In this document: one piece after another, positions 1 to 5,478 of the stretch | How positions within the stretch are numbered: the first letter of the stretch is position 1 | Layout of the letters: each line of letters starts with the position of its first letter | Source: Thiomonas sp. | Lineage (GTDB): Bacteria; Pseudomonadota; Gammaproteobacteria; Burkholderiales; Burkholderiaceae_C | Assembly: GCA_028706735.1 (NCBI GenBank) | Contig: JAQTVS010000151.1 | Location: 1 to 5,478 of the forward strand | Reading direction: 5' to 3' | DNA length: 5,478 nt | Notes under the pieces: generated by a model | The model's database searches: none | The model's input: the letters and a program-made list of their open reading frames with translations, nothing else | What the model was told of the DNA's origin: nothing | Translations under genes and position numbers: made by a program

Positions 1-610
<610 letters not shown>

Positions 611-626
611 TCATTTGTTCGGATTG

Positions 627-645
627 GCCTGCCGGTTCGGCAGGC
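627..645 (-). other. GC-rich hairpin just after the regulator gene, not a canonical terminator
   Basis: GCCTGCCG (627-634) and CGGCAGGC (638-645) form a perfect 8-bp stem with a 3-base loop, or 7 bp with a 5-base loop. It begins 13 bases past the TAA of the AraC-type gene in the direction of its transcription. No T-run follows it in either direction: the minus strand continues CAATCCG and the plus strand GCTCTCG. It therefore lacks the signature of an intrinsic terminator. It may protect the 3' end of the mRNA, cause partial attenuation before the MetY gene, or be a remnant. The structure is clear; the role is inference. Confidence 0.5.
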
Positions 646-658
646 GCTCTCGCGTCGC

Positions 659-1534
659 TTACGCCTGCATGGCGGGCTTTTGCGCTGGTTCTGTGGCGGC
701 ACTGCGCCGGTTGGAGGCTGTGTCGCGTTGCTGTGACTGAAAATAGGCTGCGGGCGTGCTGCCGAGCGCCAGGCGAAAGGCTTTGATGAAGGCGCTGACA
801 CTGTCATAGCCAAGCGACAGCGCCACATCCTTGACGGCGCGGCCCGTGGCCAGCCATTCCAGCGCCTGCGTCAGCCGCGCCCATTGCCGCCACTGCGCAA
901 AGCTCATTCCGGTTTCCAGCACGAATTTTCGGCTGAGGGTGCGCGCGCTGATGTCGGCCCAGCGCGCCCATTGCTCCAGGGTGCGCGGACTGGCGATATG
1001 GGCCATCAGCGCGCGGGCAATCGCCAGCAGCCGCGCATCGCGGGGCCACGGCAGTTGCAGCGGTCGCGCCGGAGACTGCCGCAACTCATCGAGCAGCACG
1101 AGCAGCAGACGCATGCGGCTGAGGTCGAGAGGCGTGTCGTGCGGCCAGCTCAGCGCCTTCTGCAGGATGAGCGCGACCAGCGGGTTGAGCGCGTAACTGG
1201 CGGGCTCGGCTGGCAGGTCGCCGCAGAGTTCCGGCACGAGAAAGGCGCCGAACCCCGCAGTCGGCCCGAAAGACTGCACGGCATGTTCCACGCCCGGTGG
1301 CATCCAGCTGATGGTTTGCGGCGGGGCCAGTTGCCGCCCTTGCGCGGTTTCCACGACCACCAGGCCTTCTGTGAGCAAAAACAGCGTGCCGCGCGCATGG
1401 CAGTGCGTGGCCGGATCCATGGCCAATTCGTTGCGCACGTTCACCGCAATCAGTTCGGCGCCGCCCTGATGGTTGATGCGCGCCTGCAGCTCGGCCTTGC
1501 TGCATTCGTGACTGGCGGATGAGGGAGGCGACAT
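659..1534 (-). CDS. AraC-family transcriptional regulator with N-terminal cupin (NimR-like)
   Basis: A 291-residue cytoplasmic DNA-binding regulator, counted from the ATG at 1534. Residues about 26-110 form a cupin (RmlC-like) sensing domain, with His44-Cys45-His46, a GLVVVETAQGRQLAPP strand pair, then a WMPPGVEH stretch ending at His84. This layout is typical of the NimR/YeaM branch of the AraC family. Residues about 185-266 are the two-helix-turn-helix AraC domain: first HTH around LEQWARWADISARTLSRKF (186-204), second around VKDVALSLGYDSVSAFIKAF (234-253), closing with the family's GSTPAAYF (258-265). About 26 polar residues follow and look unstructured. The frame extends upstream to a TTG at 1585 preceded by AAGGA. 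I prefer the ATG because the extra 17 residues are not domain-like, although the ATG has no clear ribosome binding site. The gene diverges from the efflux operon, so it probably controls that operon and possibly itself. Activator or repressor cannot be decided from sequence. Confidence 0.88.
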   Translation of the reverse strand: MSPPSSASHECSKAELQARINHQGGAELIAVNVRNELAMDPATHCHARGTLFLLTEGLVVVETAQGRQLAPPQTISWMPPGVEHAVQSFGPTAGFGAFLVPELCGDLPAEPASYALNPLVALILQKALSWPHDTPLDLSRMRLLLVLLDELRQSPARPLQLPWPRDARLLAIARALMAHIASPRTLEQWARWADISARTLSRKFVLETGMSFAQWRQWARLTQALEWLATGRAVKDVALSLGYDSVSAFIKAFRLALGSTPAAYFQSQQRDTASNRRSAATEPAQKPAMQA

Positions 1535-1584
1535 GAGATTGGCGTCTTTGCGATATTCATTGGCATAGTAAAGCAACCCGGCCA

Positions 1585-1590
1585 ATTATC
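1585..1590 (-). promoter_or_regulatory. Candidate -10 element for the AraC-type regulator gene
   Basis: The minus strand reads GATAAT, five of six bases of the consensus. It would place transcription start near 1578 and leave a leader of about 44 bases before the ATG at 1534. That would exclude the TTG at 1585 as start. No matching -35 box lies at 16-18 bases. Alternatively the overlapping AAGGATAA serves as ribosome binding site for the TTG start. Confidence 0.25.
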
Positions 1591-1664
1591 CTTGCCCTAG
1601 CATGCAACGCATTCCGTCTCTTCAATCCGTGGCGTCAGGCCCGGCAGCGTTTGGGGATAACACC

Positions 1665-1670
1665 TAGAAT
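1665..1670 (+). promoter_or_regulatory. Candidate -10 element of the efflux operon promoter
   Basis: TAGAAT matches five of six bases of the sigma-70 -10 consensus and sits in a locally AT-richer stretch. It predicts a transcription start near 1677 and a leader of about 110 bases. No recognisable -35 hexamer lies 16-18 bases upstream (CGGCAG or neighbours). It is centred inside a short dyad, TTGGG (1651-1655) and CCCAA (1673-1677), which could be an operator. Confidence 0.35.
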
Positions 1671-1694
1671 CGCCCAACTTTCAGAGCAGCCTTT

Positions 1695-1716
1695 GTGCGT
1701 GCCATTCCGGTGCGTG
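1695..1716 (+). repeat. Direct repeat GTGCGTG x2 in the efflux operon leader/promoter region
   Basis: GTGCGTG occurs exactly at 1695-1701 and 1710-1716, 15 bases start to start. AraC-family proteins often bind direct repeats through their two HTH units, so this is a candidate binding site for the divergent regulator. The spacing is shorter than two helical turns and no experimental site is known here, so the assignment is inference. Confidence 0.35.
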
Positions 1717-1735
1717 GTGAGAGGTTGTTTCAACG

Positions 1736-1760
1736 GGCGCTGCGCTGCTGTTGGCGCTGC
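1736..1760 (+). repeat. Direct repeat GGCGCTGC x2 just upstream of the efflux operon start
   Basis: GGCGCTGC occurs at 1736-1743 and 1753-1760, 17 bases start to start, ending 26 bases before the ATG at 1787. It could be a regulator site or leader RNA feature. The motif is built from common GC-rich words, so chance is plausible. Confidence 0.25.
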
Positions 1761-1773
1761 CCGACTGTCTTTC

Positions 1774-1778
1774 AGGAA
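1774..1778 (+). promoter_or_regulatory. Ribosome binding site of the outer-membrane factor gene
   Basis: AGGAA lies 8 bases before the ATG at 1787. It selects this ATG over the in-frame TTG at 1751, as does the signal peptide, which starts properly only from the ATG. Confidence 0.7.
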
Positions 1779-1786
1779 CGCGTCTC

Positions 1787-3280
1787 ATGCAGAATTTTCC
1801 CGCGACCCCTCGCGTGATGTGGATGGCCCTTGGCGCTGCGCTGCTTGCAGGCTGCACGACCGTCGGGCCCGATTTCAAAACGCCGCCAGCCCCCGGGGTG
1901 AAGCAGTACACCCGGCAGGCCTTGCCGGCGCAGACCGCTTCCGCACCCGGCGTCCTGGGTGCGGCGCAGCAGTTTCAAACCGTCGACAGCATCGCGCCGG
2001 ACTGGTGGCGCACCTACGGCTCTGCACCGCTCGATGATCTGGTGAACACGGCGCTGCGCACCAGCCCGACGCTCGCTGCCGCCGAGGCCACCCTGCGCCA
2101 GGCGCAGCAAACCTACGCTGCGCAGGCGGGTTCCACGCTGTATCCCACGGTCAACGGCAAGCTCGGCGCGAGCCGCAACCAGACCAATACGGCGTCATTC
2201 GGGCAGAGCAGCGGTGCCACCAATATCTTCAACCTGTACAACGCCAGCATTGCGGTCAACTACAACTTCGACTTGTTCGGCGGCAACCGCCGCGCGCTGG
2301 AAGCCCTGGCCGCACAGGCCAACTACCAGCAATACCAGCTCGACGGCGCCCGCCTGACCCTGGCCGCCAATGTGGTGACCGCGGCATTTACGCAAGCGCA
2401 GCTTGGCGCGCAGATCGACGCCAGCGAAGCCATTCTCAAGGCGCAGCAGAACCAGCTCGATATTGCGGCCAAACGCTTCAACCTCGGCGCCGCCGCGCGC
2501 ACCGATGTGCTGACCCTGCAGACCCAGGTGGAGCAGACGCGCGCCACCATTCCGCCGCTGCGCAACAAGCTCGAGCAGACCAATCACCTTCTCGCCGTGC
2601 TGCTGGGACAGGCGCCCGGCGCGGCAGACATTCCGCGCTTCACCCTGGCCGACTTCACTTTGCCGCAGACCCTGCCGATGGTCGTGCCCTCCGCTCTGGT
2701 GCAGCAGCGCCCTGACATCCAGGCCAGCCAGGCGTTGCTGCACGCCGCCACCGCGCAGTACGGCGTGGCTGTGTCCAACCTCTATCCGCAGATCGATCTC
2801 AGCGCCAGTCTGGGCACGCAGGCGCTCACGCTGGGCGCATTGTTCGGCCCCGGTTCCACCGTCTGGGCGCTGGCCGGGCAATTGGCGCAGCCGCTGTTCA
2901 ACGCCGGATTGAAGGCTGGTGCGAACGCTGCCGAAGCCAGCCTGCAAGCCGCAGGCGCCAACTATCAGCAGACCGTGCTGCAAGCCCTGCGCAATGTGGC
3001 CGACGCCCTGCGCGCACTCGACAATGACGCCCAGACCCTGCAGGCGCAGGCGGCGGCCGACACGTCGGCGCAAGAGTCGCTCAGGCTGGTCGATCAGCAA
3101 TACCAGCTTGGCGCGGCCAGCTATCTGCAACTGCTCACTGCGCAACAGCAGGCGCAGCAGACCCGCATCGGCCTGATCTCGGCCCAGGCGCAGCGCCTGG
3201 CCGACAGCGCCGCGCTGTACCAGGCCATGGGCGGCGGGGTGGTGGCTGGCCCCCACGTTGCGGCAAGCGCCGTCAAGTAA
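1787..3280 (+). CDS. RND efflux outer-membrane factor, NodT/OprM-type lipoprotein
   Basis: A 497-residue outer-membrane channel that forms the exit duct of a tripartite efflux pump. From the ATG at 1787 it has a lipoprotein signal peptide: basic Arg9, a hydrophobic run 10-21 and a lipobox LAGC with Cys23 as the lipidated residue. Thr24 at +2 is compatible with outer-membrane sorting. The mature start TTVGPDFK is the usual NodT-family opening. Two outer-membrane efflux protein repeats follow, about 84-274 and 299-485. Internal duplication is visible: LDIAAKRFNLGAAARTDVL (224-242) matches LRLVDQQYQLGAASYLQLL (432-450). Other family signatures are FDLFGGNRRALEA (161-173), QQRPDIQASQALLHAATAQYG (306-326) with NLYPQIDLSASLG next, and QPLFNAGL (368-375). 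Length is normal and no disruption is seen. An in-frame TTG at 1751 would add 12 residues that break the signal-peptide pattern. The gene is first in the operon, 54 bases before the adaptor gene. Confidence 0.95.
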   Translation: MQNFPATPRVMWMALGAALLAGCTTVGPDFKTPPAPGVKQYTRQALPAQTASAPGVLGAAQQFQTVDSIAPDWWRTYGSAPLDDLVNTALRTSPTLAAAEATLRQAQQTYAAQAGSTLYPTVNGKLGASRNQTNTASFGQSSGATNIFNLYNASIAVNYNFDLFGGNRRALEALAAQANYQQYQLDGARLTLAANVVTAAFTQAQLGAQIDASEAILKAQQNQLDIAAKRFNLGAAARTDVLTLQTQVEQTRATIPPLRNKLEQTNHLLAVLLGQAPGAADIPRFTLADFTLPQTLPMVVPSALVQQRPDIQASQALLHAATAQYGVAVSNLYPQIDLSASLGTQALTLGALFGPGSTVWALAGQLAQPLFNAGLKAGANAAEASLQAAGANYQQTVLQALRNVADALRALDNDAQTLQAQAAADTSAQESLRLVDQQYQLGAASYLQLLTAQQQAQQTRIGLISAQAQRLADSAALYQAMGGGVVAGPHVAASAVK

Positions 3281-3323
3281 GCCCTCAGAGCCTCTCCCCG
3301 ATCAAATCAAACAGCAAGAACAC

Positions 3324-3327
3324 GGAG
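3324..3327 (+). promoter_or_regulatory. Ribosome binding site of the adaptor gene
   Basis: GGAG lies 7 bases before the ATG at 3335 and supports that start. The 54-base gap between the two genes (3281-3334) shows no hairpin with a T-run and no clear promoter, so read-through from the upstream gene is expected. Confidence 0.65.
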
Positions 3328-3334
3328 TTCCCAG

Positions 3335-4519
3335 ATGACCAAAGGCACAACCAAGCGCATGATCATCATGCTCGCCATCGCCGCCGTCCTGATTGGCGGC
3401 GTGGTGTGGTTCCAGCACTTCAAGACCACCATGATCGCCAAAGCGATCAAGGGGCAATCCAATCCGCCACAGACCGTGTCCACCACGGTGGCGCAGGAGT
3501 CGAGCTGGCAGCCCACGGTCGAAGCGCTGGGCAATCTGCGCGCCAGCCAGCAGGCGTCACTGAGCTCGCAGATTGCGGGCATCGTCACCGCGATCCACTT
3601 TGATTCGGGCGAAAGGGCGCGCAAGGGCCAGGTTCTGGCGCAGATCAGCGACGCGCCGCAGCGCGCCCAACTCGCGCAGTTGCAGGCGCAGGTGGGGCAG
3701 TTGCAGGCGCAGCGCGAGCTGGCGCAGATCACTCTCAAGCGCGATGAAGCCCAGCTCAAGGTGCAGGCCATCAGCCAGGCCGTGGTTGACACCGACCGCG
3801 CCAATGTCGCAAGCCTGGATGCTCAGCTCAAGGCATTGGCCGAGCAGATCAATGCGCAGAAGGCGGTGCTGGCGCAGGCCACCATCACCGCGCCGTTCAG
3901 CGGTGTGCTCGGGATACGCCAGATCAATCTGGGGCAGTACCTCGCGCCGGGAGCCGCGGCAGTCACCCTGCAGGCGCTCGACCCGATGGACATCGATTTC
4001 ACCGTGCCGCAAAACCAGATCGAATTGCTGCATGTGGGCATGACGGCCGAGGTCACGACCAGCGCCGTGCCGGGCAAGACTTTCTCTGCCAAGGTGATTG
4101 CAGTGGAACCGCAGGTCAACACCGCCACGCGCAACCTCACCGTGCGCGCCCGGATTCCCAACCCCAAGGGCGAGCTTCTGCCCGGCGTGTTCGCCACGGT
4201 GCGCCTGACCGACGGCGCACCGCGCAACTACATCACCCTGCCCAATGCAGCGGTGTCTTACAACCCGTATGGCGCCACGGTCTATGTGGTGAAAGATGAA
4301 GGCAAGGCCGCCGACGGCAAGCCCAAGCTGGTGGCCGAACAGCGCTTCATCACCACCGGACTGACGCGCGGCGATCAGGTGGCCATTCTCAGCGGTGTCA
4401 AGGCGGGTGAAACCATCGTGACCGCCGGGCAGTTGAAGTTGCGCAATGGCGTGCCCATCCTCATCAACAACAGCGTGCAGCCAGCGGACAGCCCGAACCC
4501 GCAAGTGCCCAACTCCTGA
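3335..4519 (+). CDS. RND efflux periplasmic adaptor (membrane fusion protein), MexH/AcrA-like
   Basis: A 394-residue adaptor joining the inner-membrane pump to the outer-membrane channel. Residues 9-26 (MIIMLAIAAVLIGGVVWF) are an uncleaved N-terminal membrane anchor after a basic KR; there is no lipobox cysteine, unlike AcrA. Residues about 62-106 are the first half of the lipoyl domain (GNLRASQQASLSSQIAGIV, then FDSGERARKGQVLAQI). Residues 107-181 are a Gln/Ala/Leu-rich alpha-helical hairpin. The second lipoyl half starts at TITAPFSGVLG (183-193). The beta-barrel domain follows at about 217-292 (DPMDIDFTVPQNQ, then RNLTVRARIPNPKGELLPGVFATVRL), and a membrane-proximal domain at about 298-376. 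The hairpin tip keeps Arg136 and Ser147 at the 11-residue spacing of the RxxxLxxxxxxS channel-docking motif, but the leucine position is Gln140, with Leu141 next. The short C-terminal tail is Pro/Asn/Ser-rich. The pump gene starts 11 bases after its stop. Confidence 0.95.
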   Translation: MTKGTTKRMIIMLAIAAVLIGGVVWFQHFKTTMIAKAIKGQSNPPQTVSTTVAQESSWQPTVEALGNLRASQQASLSSQIAGIVTAIHFDSGERARKGQVLAQISDAPQRAQLAQLQAQVGQLQAQRELAQITLKRDEAQLKVQAISQAVVDTDRANVASLDAQLKALAEQINAQKAVLAQATITAPFSGVLGIRQINLGQYLAPGAAAVTLQALDPMDIDFTVPQNQIELLHVGMTAEVTTSAVPGKTFSAKVIAVEPQVNTATRNLTVRARIPNPKGELLPGVFATVRLTDGAPRNYITLPNAAVSYNPYGATVYVVKDEGKAADGKPKLVAEQRFITTGLTRGDQVAILSGVKAGETIVTAGQLKLRNGVPILINNSVQPADSPNPQVPNS

Positions 4520-4522
4520 AGG
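4518..4522 (+). promoter_or_regulatory. Ribosome binding site of the pump gene, overlapping the adaptor stop codon
   Basis: GAAGG begins inside the TGA stop (4517-4519) of the adaptor gene and lies 8 bases before the ATG at 4531. A terminating ribosome would cover this site, which suggests translational coupling and matched amounts of adaptor and pump. Confidence 0.55.
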
Positions 4523-4530
4523 CTGCAACG

Positions 4531-5478
4531 ATGAACAAGAAATTCACCGATATTTTCATCGAGCGCCCGGTGCTGGCCACCGTGGTCAGCCTGGTGATCC
4601 TGGTGCTGGGGCTGCGCTCGATCGGGCTGCTGCCGGTGCTGCAATACCCGTACACGCAGAACGCGGTGGTCACGGTGACCACCGCTTACCCCGGCGCCGA
4701 CGCCAATCTGGTCGCGAGCTTCATCACCACGCCGCTGGAAAACGCCATCGCCCAGGCCAACGGCATCGACTACATGACGTCATCCAGCGTGCAGGGGGTG
4801 AGCACCATCACCGTCAACCTGCGGCTGAACTACGACCCCGACAAGGCGCTCACCGAAATCAACACCAAGGTGAATTCGGTGCTCAACCAGCTGCCGCCGG
4901 CGTCGCAGAAGCCGGTGCTGACCGTGAGCATCGGGCAGACCATCGACGCGATGTACATCGGCTTCTATAGCGACGTGCTCAAACCCAACCAGATCACCGA
5001 CTACCTCAATCGCTCGGTCCAGCCACGCCTGCAGGCCGTCGATGGCGTTCAGACTGCAGAAGTGCTGGGCGCGAAGAACTTTGCGCTGCGCGCCTGGCTC
5101 GATCCGCAGAAACTCGCCGCCTATGGCCTGACCGCTGCGGACGTGTACAGCGCACTTGCCGCCAACAACTATCTGGCCGCAACCGGCAACGCCAAGGGTC
5201 AGATGATCCAGATCTCACTGTCGGCCAACACCGACCTGAAGTCGCTCGCCGGCTTCAAGACCATGGTGATCAAGAGCGTGAACGGCCAGGTGGTGCGGCT
5301 CGACGACGTGGCCAACGTCACCCTGGGTTCGGACGACTATGACACGACGGTGGCATTCGACGGCAAGTCGTCGGTGTTTATCGGCATTCAGGTCGCGCCG
5401 GGAGCGAACCTGCTGGATGTGGTCGCGCGGGTGCGCAAAGTGTTTCCTGATGTCCAGGCGCAATTGCCGTCCGGACTG
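4531..5478 (+). CDS. RND efflux pump inner-membrane subunit, MexI/AcrB-like HAE-1 type (partial, N-terminal 316 residues)
   Basis: A proton-driven inner-membrane transporter that takes substrates from the periplasm or membrane and passes them into the adaptor/channel duct. The frame is open from the ATG at 4531 to the window edge: 316 of the roughly 1,030 residues usual in the family. The start MNKKFTDIFIERPVLATVVS is a standard RND opening. Transmembrane helix 1 spans about 13-34. Then come the porter subdomains, with YPYTQNAVVTVTTAYPGAD (39-57), TPLENAIAQANGIDYMTSSS (67-86), the helix LTEINTKVNSVLNQLP (107-122), ITDYLNRSVQPRLQAVDGVQ (155-174), LRAWLDPQKLAAYGLTAADV (186-205) and the family's VFIGIQVAPGANLLDVV (282-298). 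The wording resembles MexI, and its pairing with a MexH-like adaptor supports that branch. The helix-4 Asp pair needed for proton relay lies beyond the edge, so transport competence and substrates cannot be judged. Heavy-metal (CusA-type) pumps are unlikely given the HAE-1 signatures. Confidence 0.95.
   Translation, partial: MNKKFTDIFIERPVLATVVSLVILVLGLRSIGLLPVLQYPYTQNAVVTVTTAYPGADANLVASFITTPLENAIAQANGIDYMTSSSVQGVSTITVNLRLNYDPDKALTEINTKVNSVLNQLPPASQKPVLTVSIGQTIDAMYIGFYSDVLKPNQITDYLNRSVQPRLQAVDGVQTAEVLGAKNFALRAWLDPQKLAAYGLTAADVYSALAANNYLAATGNAKGQMIQISLSANTDLKSLAGFKTMVIKSVNGQVVRLDDVANVTLGSDDYDTTVAFDGKSSVFIGIQVAPGANLLDVVARVRKVFPDVQAQLPSGL

Larger units (their letters stand above)
1535..1786. promoter_or_regulatory. 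Divergent intergenic control region between the regulator and the efflux operon
   Basis: These 252 bases (about 200 if the regulator starts at the TTG at 1585) contain no convincing gene and must hold the promoters for both directions. They are visibly less GC-rich than the flanking genes around 1545-1600 and 1651-1680. Candidate elements are a -10-like TAGAAT for the plus strand, a -10-like GATAAT for the minus strand, a dyad flanking the TAGAAT, and two direct repeats nearer the efflux start; the clearer ones are listed separately. No -35 box with good spacing was found for either direction. That would fit activator-dependent or weak promoters, but absence by eye is weak evidence. Confidence 0.7.

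Noticed and set aside
884..1522. A 212-codon plus-strand open frame opposite the AraC-type gene
   Set aside because: It mirrors the regulator, which has convincing cupin and HTH motifs; the antisense product is low-complexity Arg/Gln/His-rich with no recognisable family.
1724..1734. Mini inverted repeat GTTG-TTT-CAAC in the efflux leader
   Set aside because: The 4-base arms are too short to separate from chance, and no T-run or pairing with the ribosome binding site is evident.
2327..3108. Exact 14-base repeat CAGCAATACCAGCT at 2327-2340 and 3095-3108
   Set aside because: Both copies encode QQYQL inside the outer-membrane factor, but the positions are not equivalent in the two internal repeats. 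It is most likely coincidence in Gln-rich helical coding sequence, not a DNA element.
2195..3256. A 353-codon minus-strand open frame opposite the outer-membrane factor gene
   Set aside because: Long, but fully inside a recognised channel gene. The product is a Gly/Leu/Gln/Arg-rich shadow typical of antisense frames in GC-rich genes.
3281..3334. Possible terminator or promoter between the first two efflux genes
   Set aside because: No stem-loop followed by T residues and no paired -35/-10 boxes were found in the 54 bases; only a ribosome binding site is supported.
3557..4528. A 323-codon minus-strand open frame opposite the adaptor gene
   Set aside because: The same shadow pattern: His/Gly/Arg-rich, no motifs, fully antisense to a well-supported adaptor.

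Overview
The window looks like ordinary chromosomal DNA from a GC-rich proteobacterium. Codon third positions are strongly G/C and the proteins resemble those of Betaproteobacteria such as Burkholderiales. That placement is inferred from protein style; there is no rRNA or other marker here to confirm it. I found no mobile element, CRISPR array, tRNA or rRNA.

Layout. Positions 1-544, minus strand: the first 181 residues of a PLP-dependent O-acetylhomoserine/O-acetylserine sulfhydrylase (MetY type), running off the left edge. Positions 545-658: a short spacer with two small inverted repeats. Positions 659-1534, minus strand: an AraC-family regulator with an N-terminal cupin and C-terminal double HTH (NimR-like architecture). 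Positions 1535-1786: a divergent control region. Positions 1787-5478, plus strand: a tripartite RND efflux operon in the order outer-membrane factor (NodT/OprM-type lipoprotein), periplasmic adaptor (MexH/AcrA-type), inner-membrane pump (MexI/AcrB-type). The pump is cut by the right edge after 316 residues.

How the genes fit together. The three plus-strand genes encode all three layers of an efflux channel crossing both membranes. Their spacings are 54 and 11 nt, so they are probably one transcript with adaptor and pump translationally coupled. The divergent AraC-type gene shares their upstream region and is the obvious candidate regulator. Its cupin may sense a substrate or an inducer of the pump, but neither ligand nor sign of regulation can be read from the sequence. 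The MetY gene lies 114 nt downstream of the regulator on the same strand, with its own strong ribosome binding site; it may be co-transcribed or independent.

I do not see a previously undescribed system. The points most worth checking are candidate operator repeats in the divergent region, the uncertain start of the regulator, and the unusual pairing of a NimR-like regulator with a complete RND operon.
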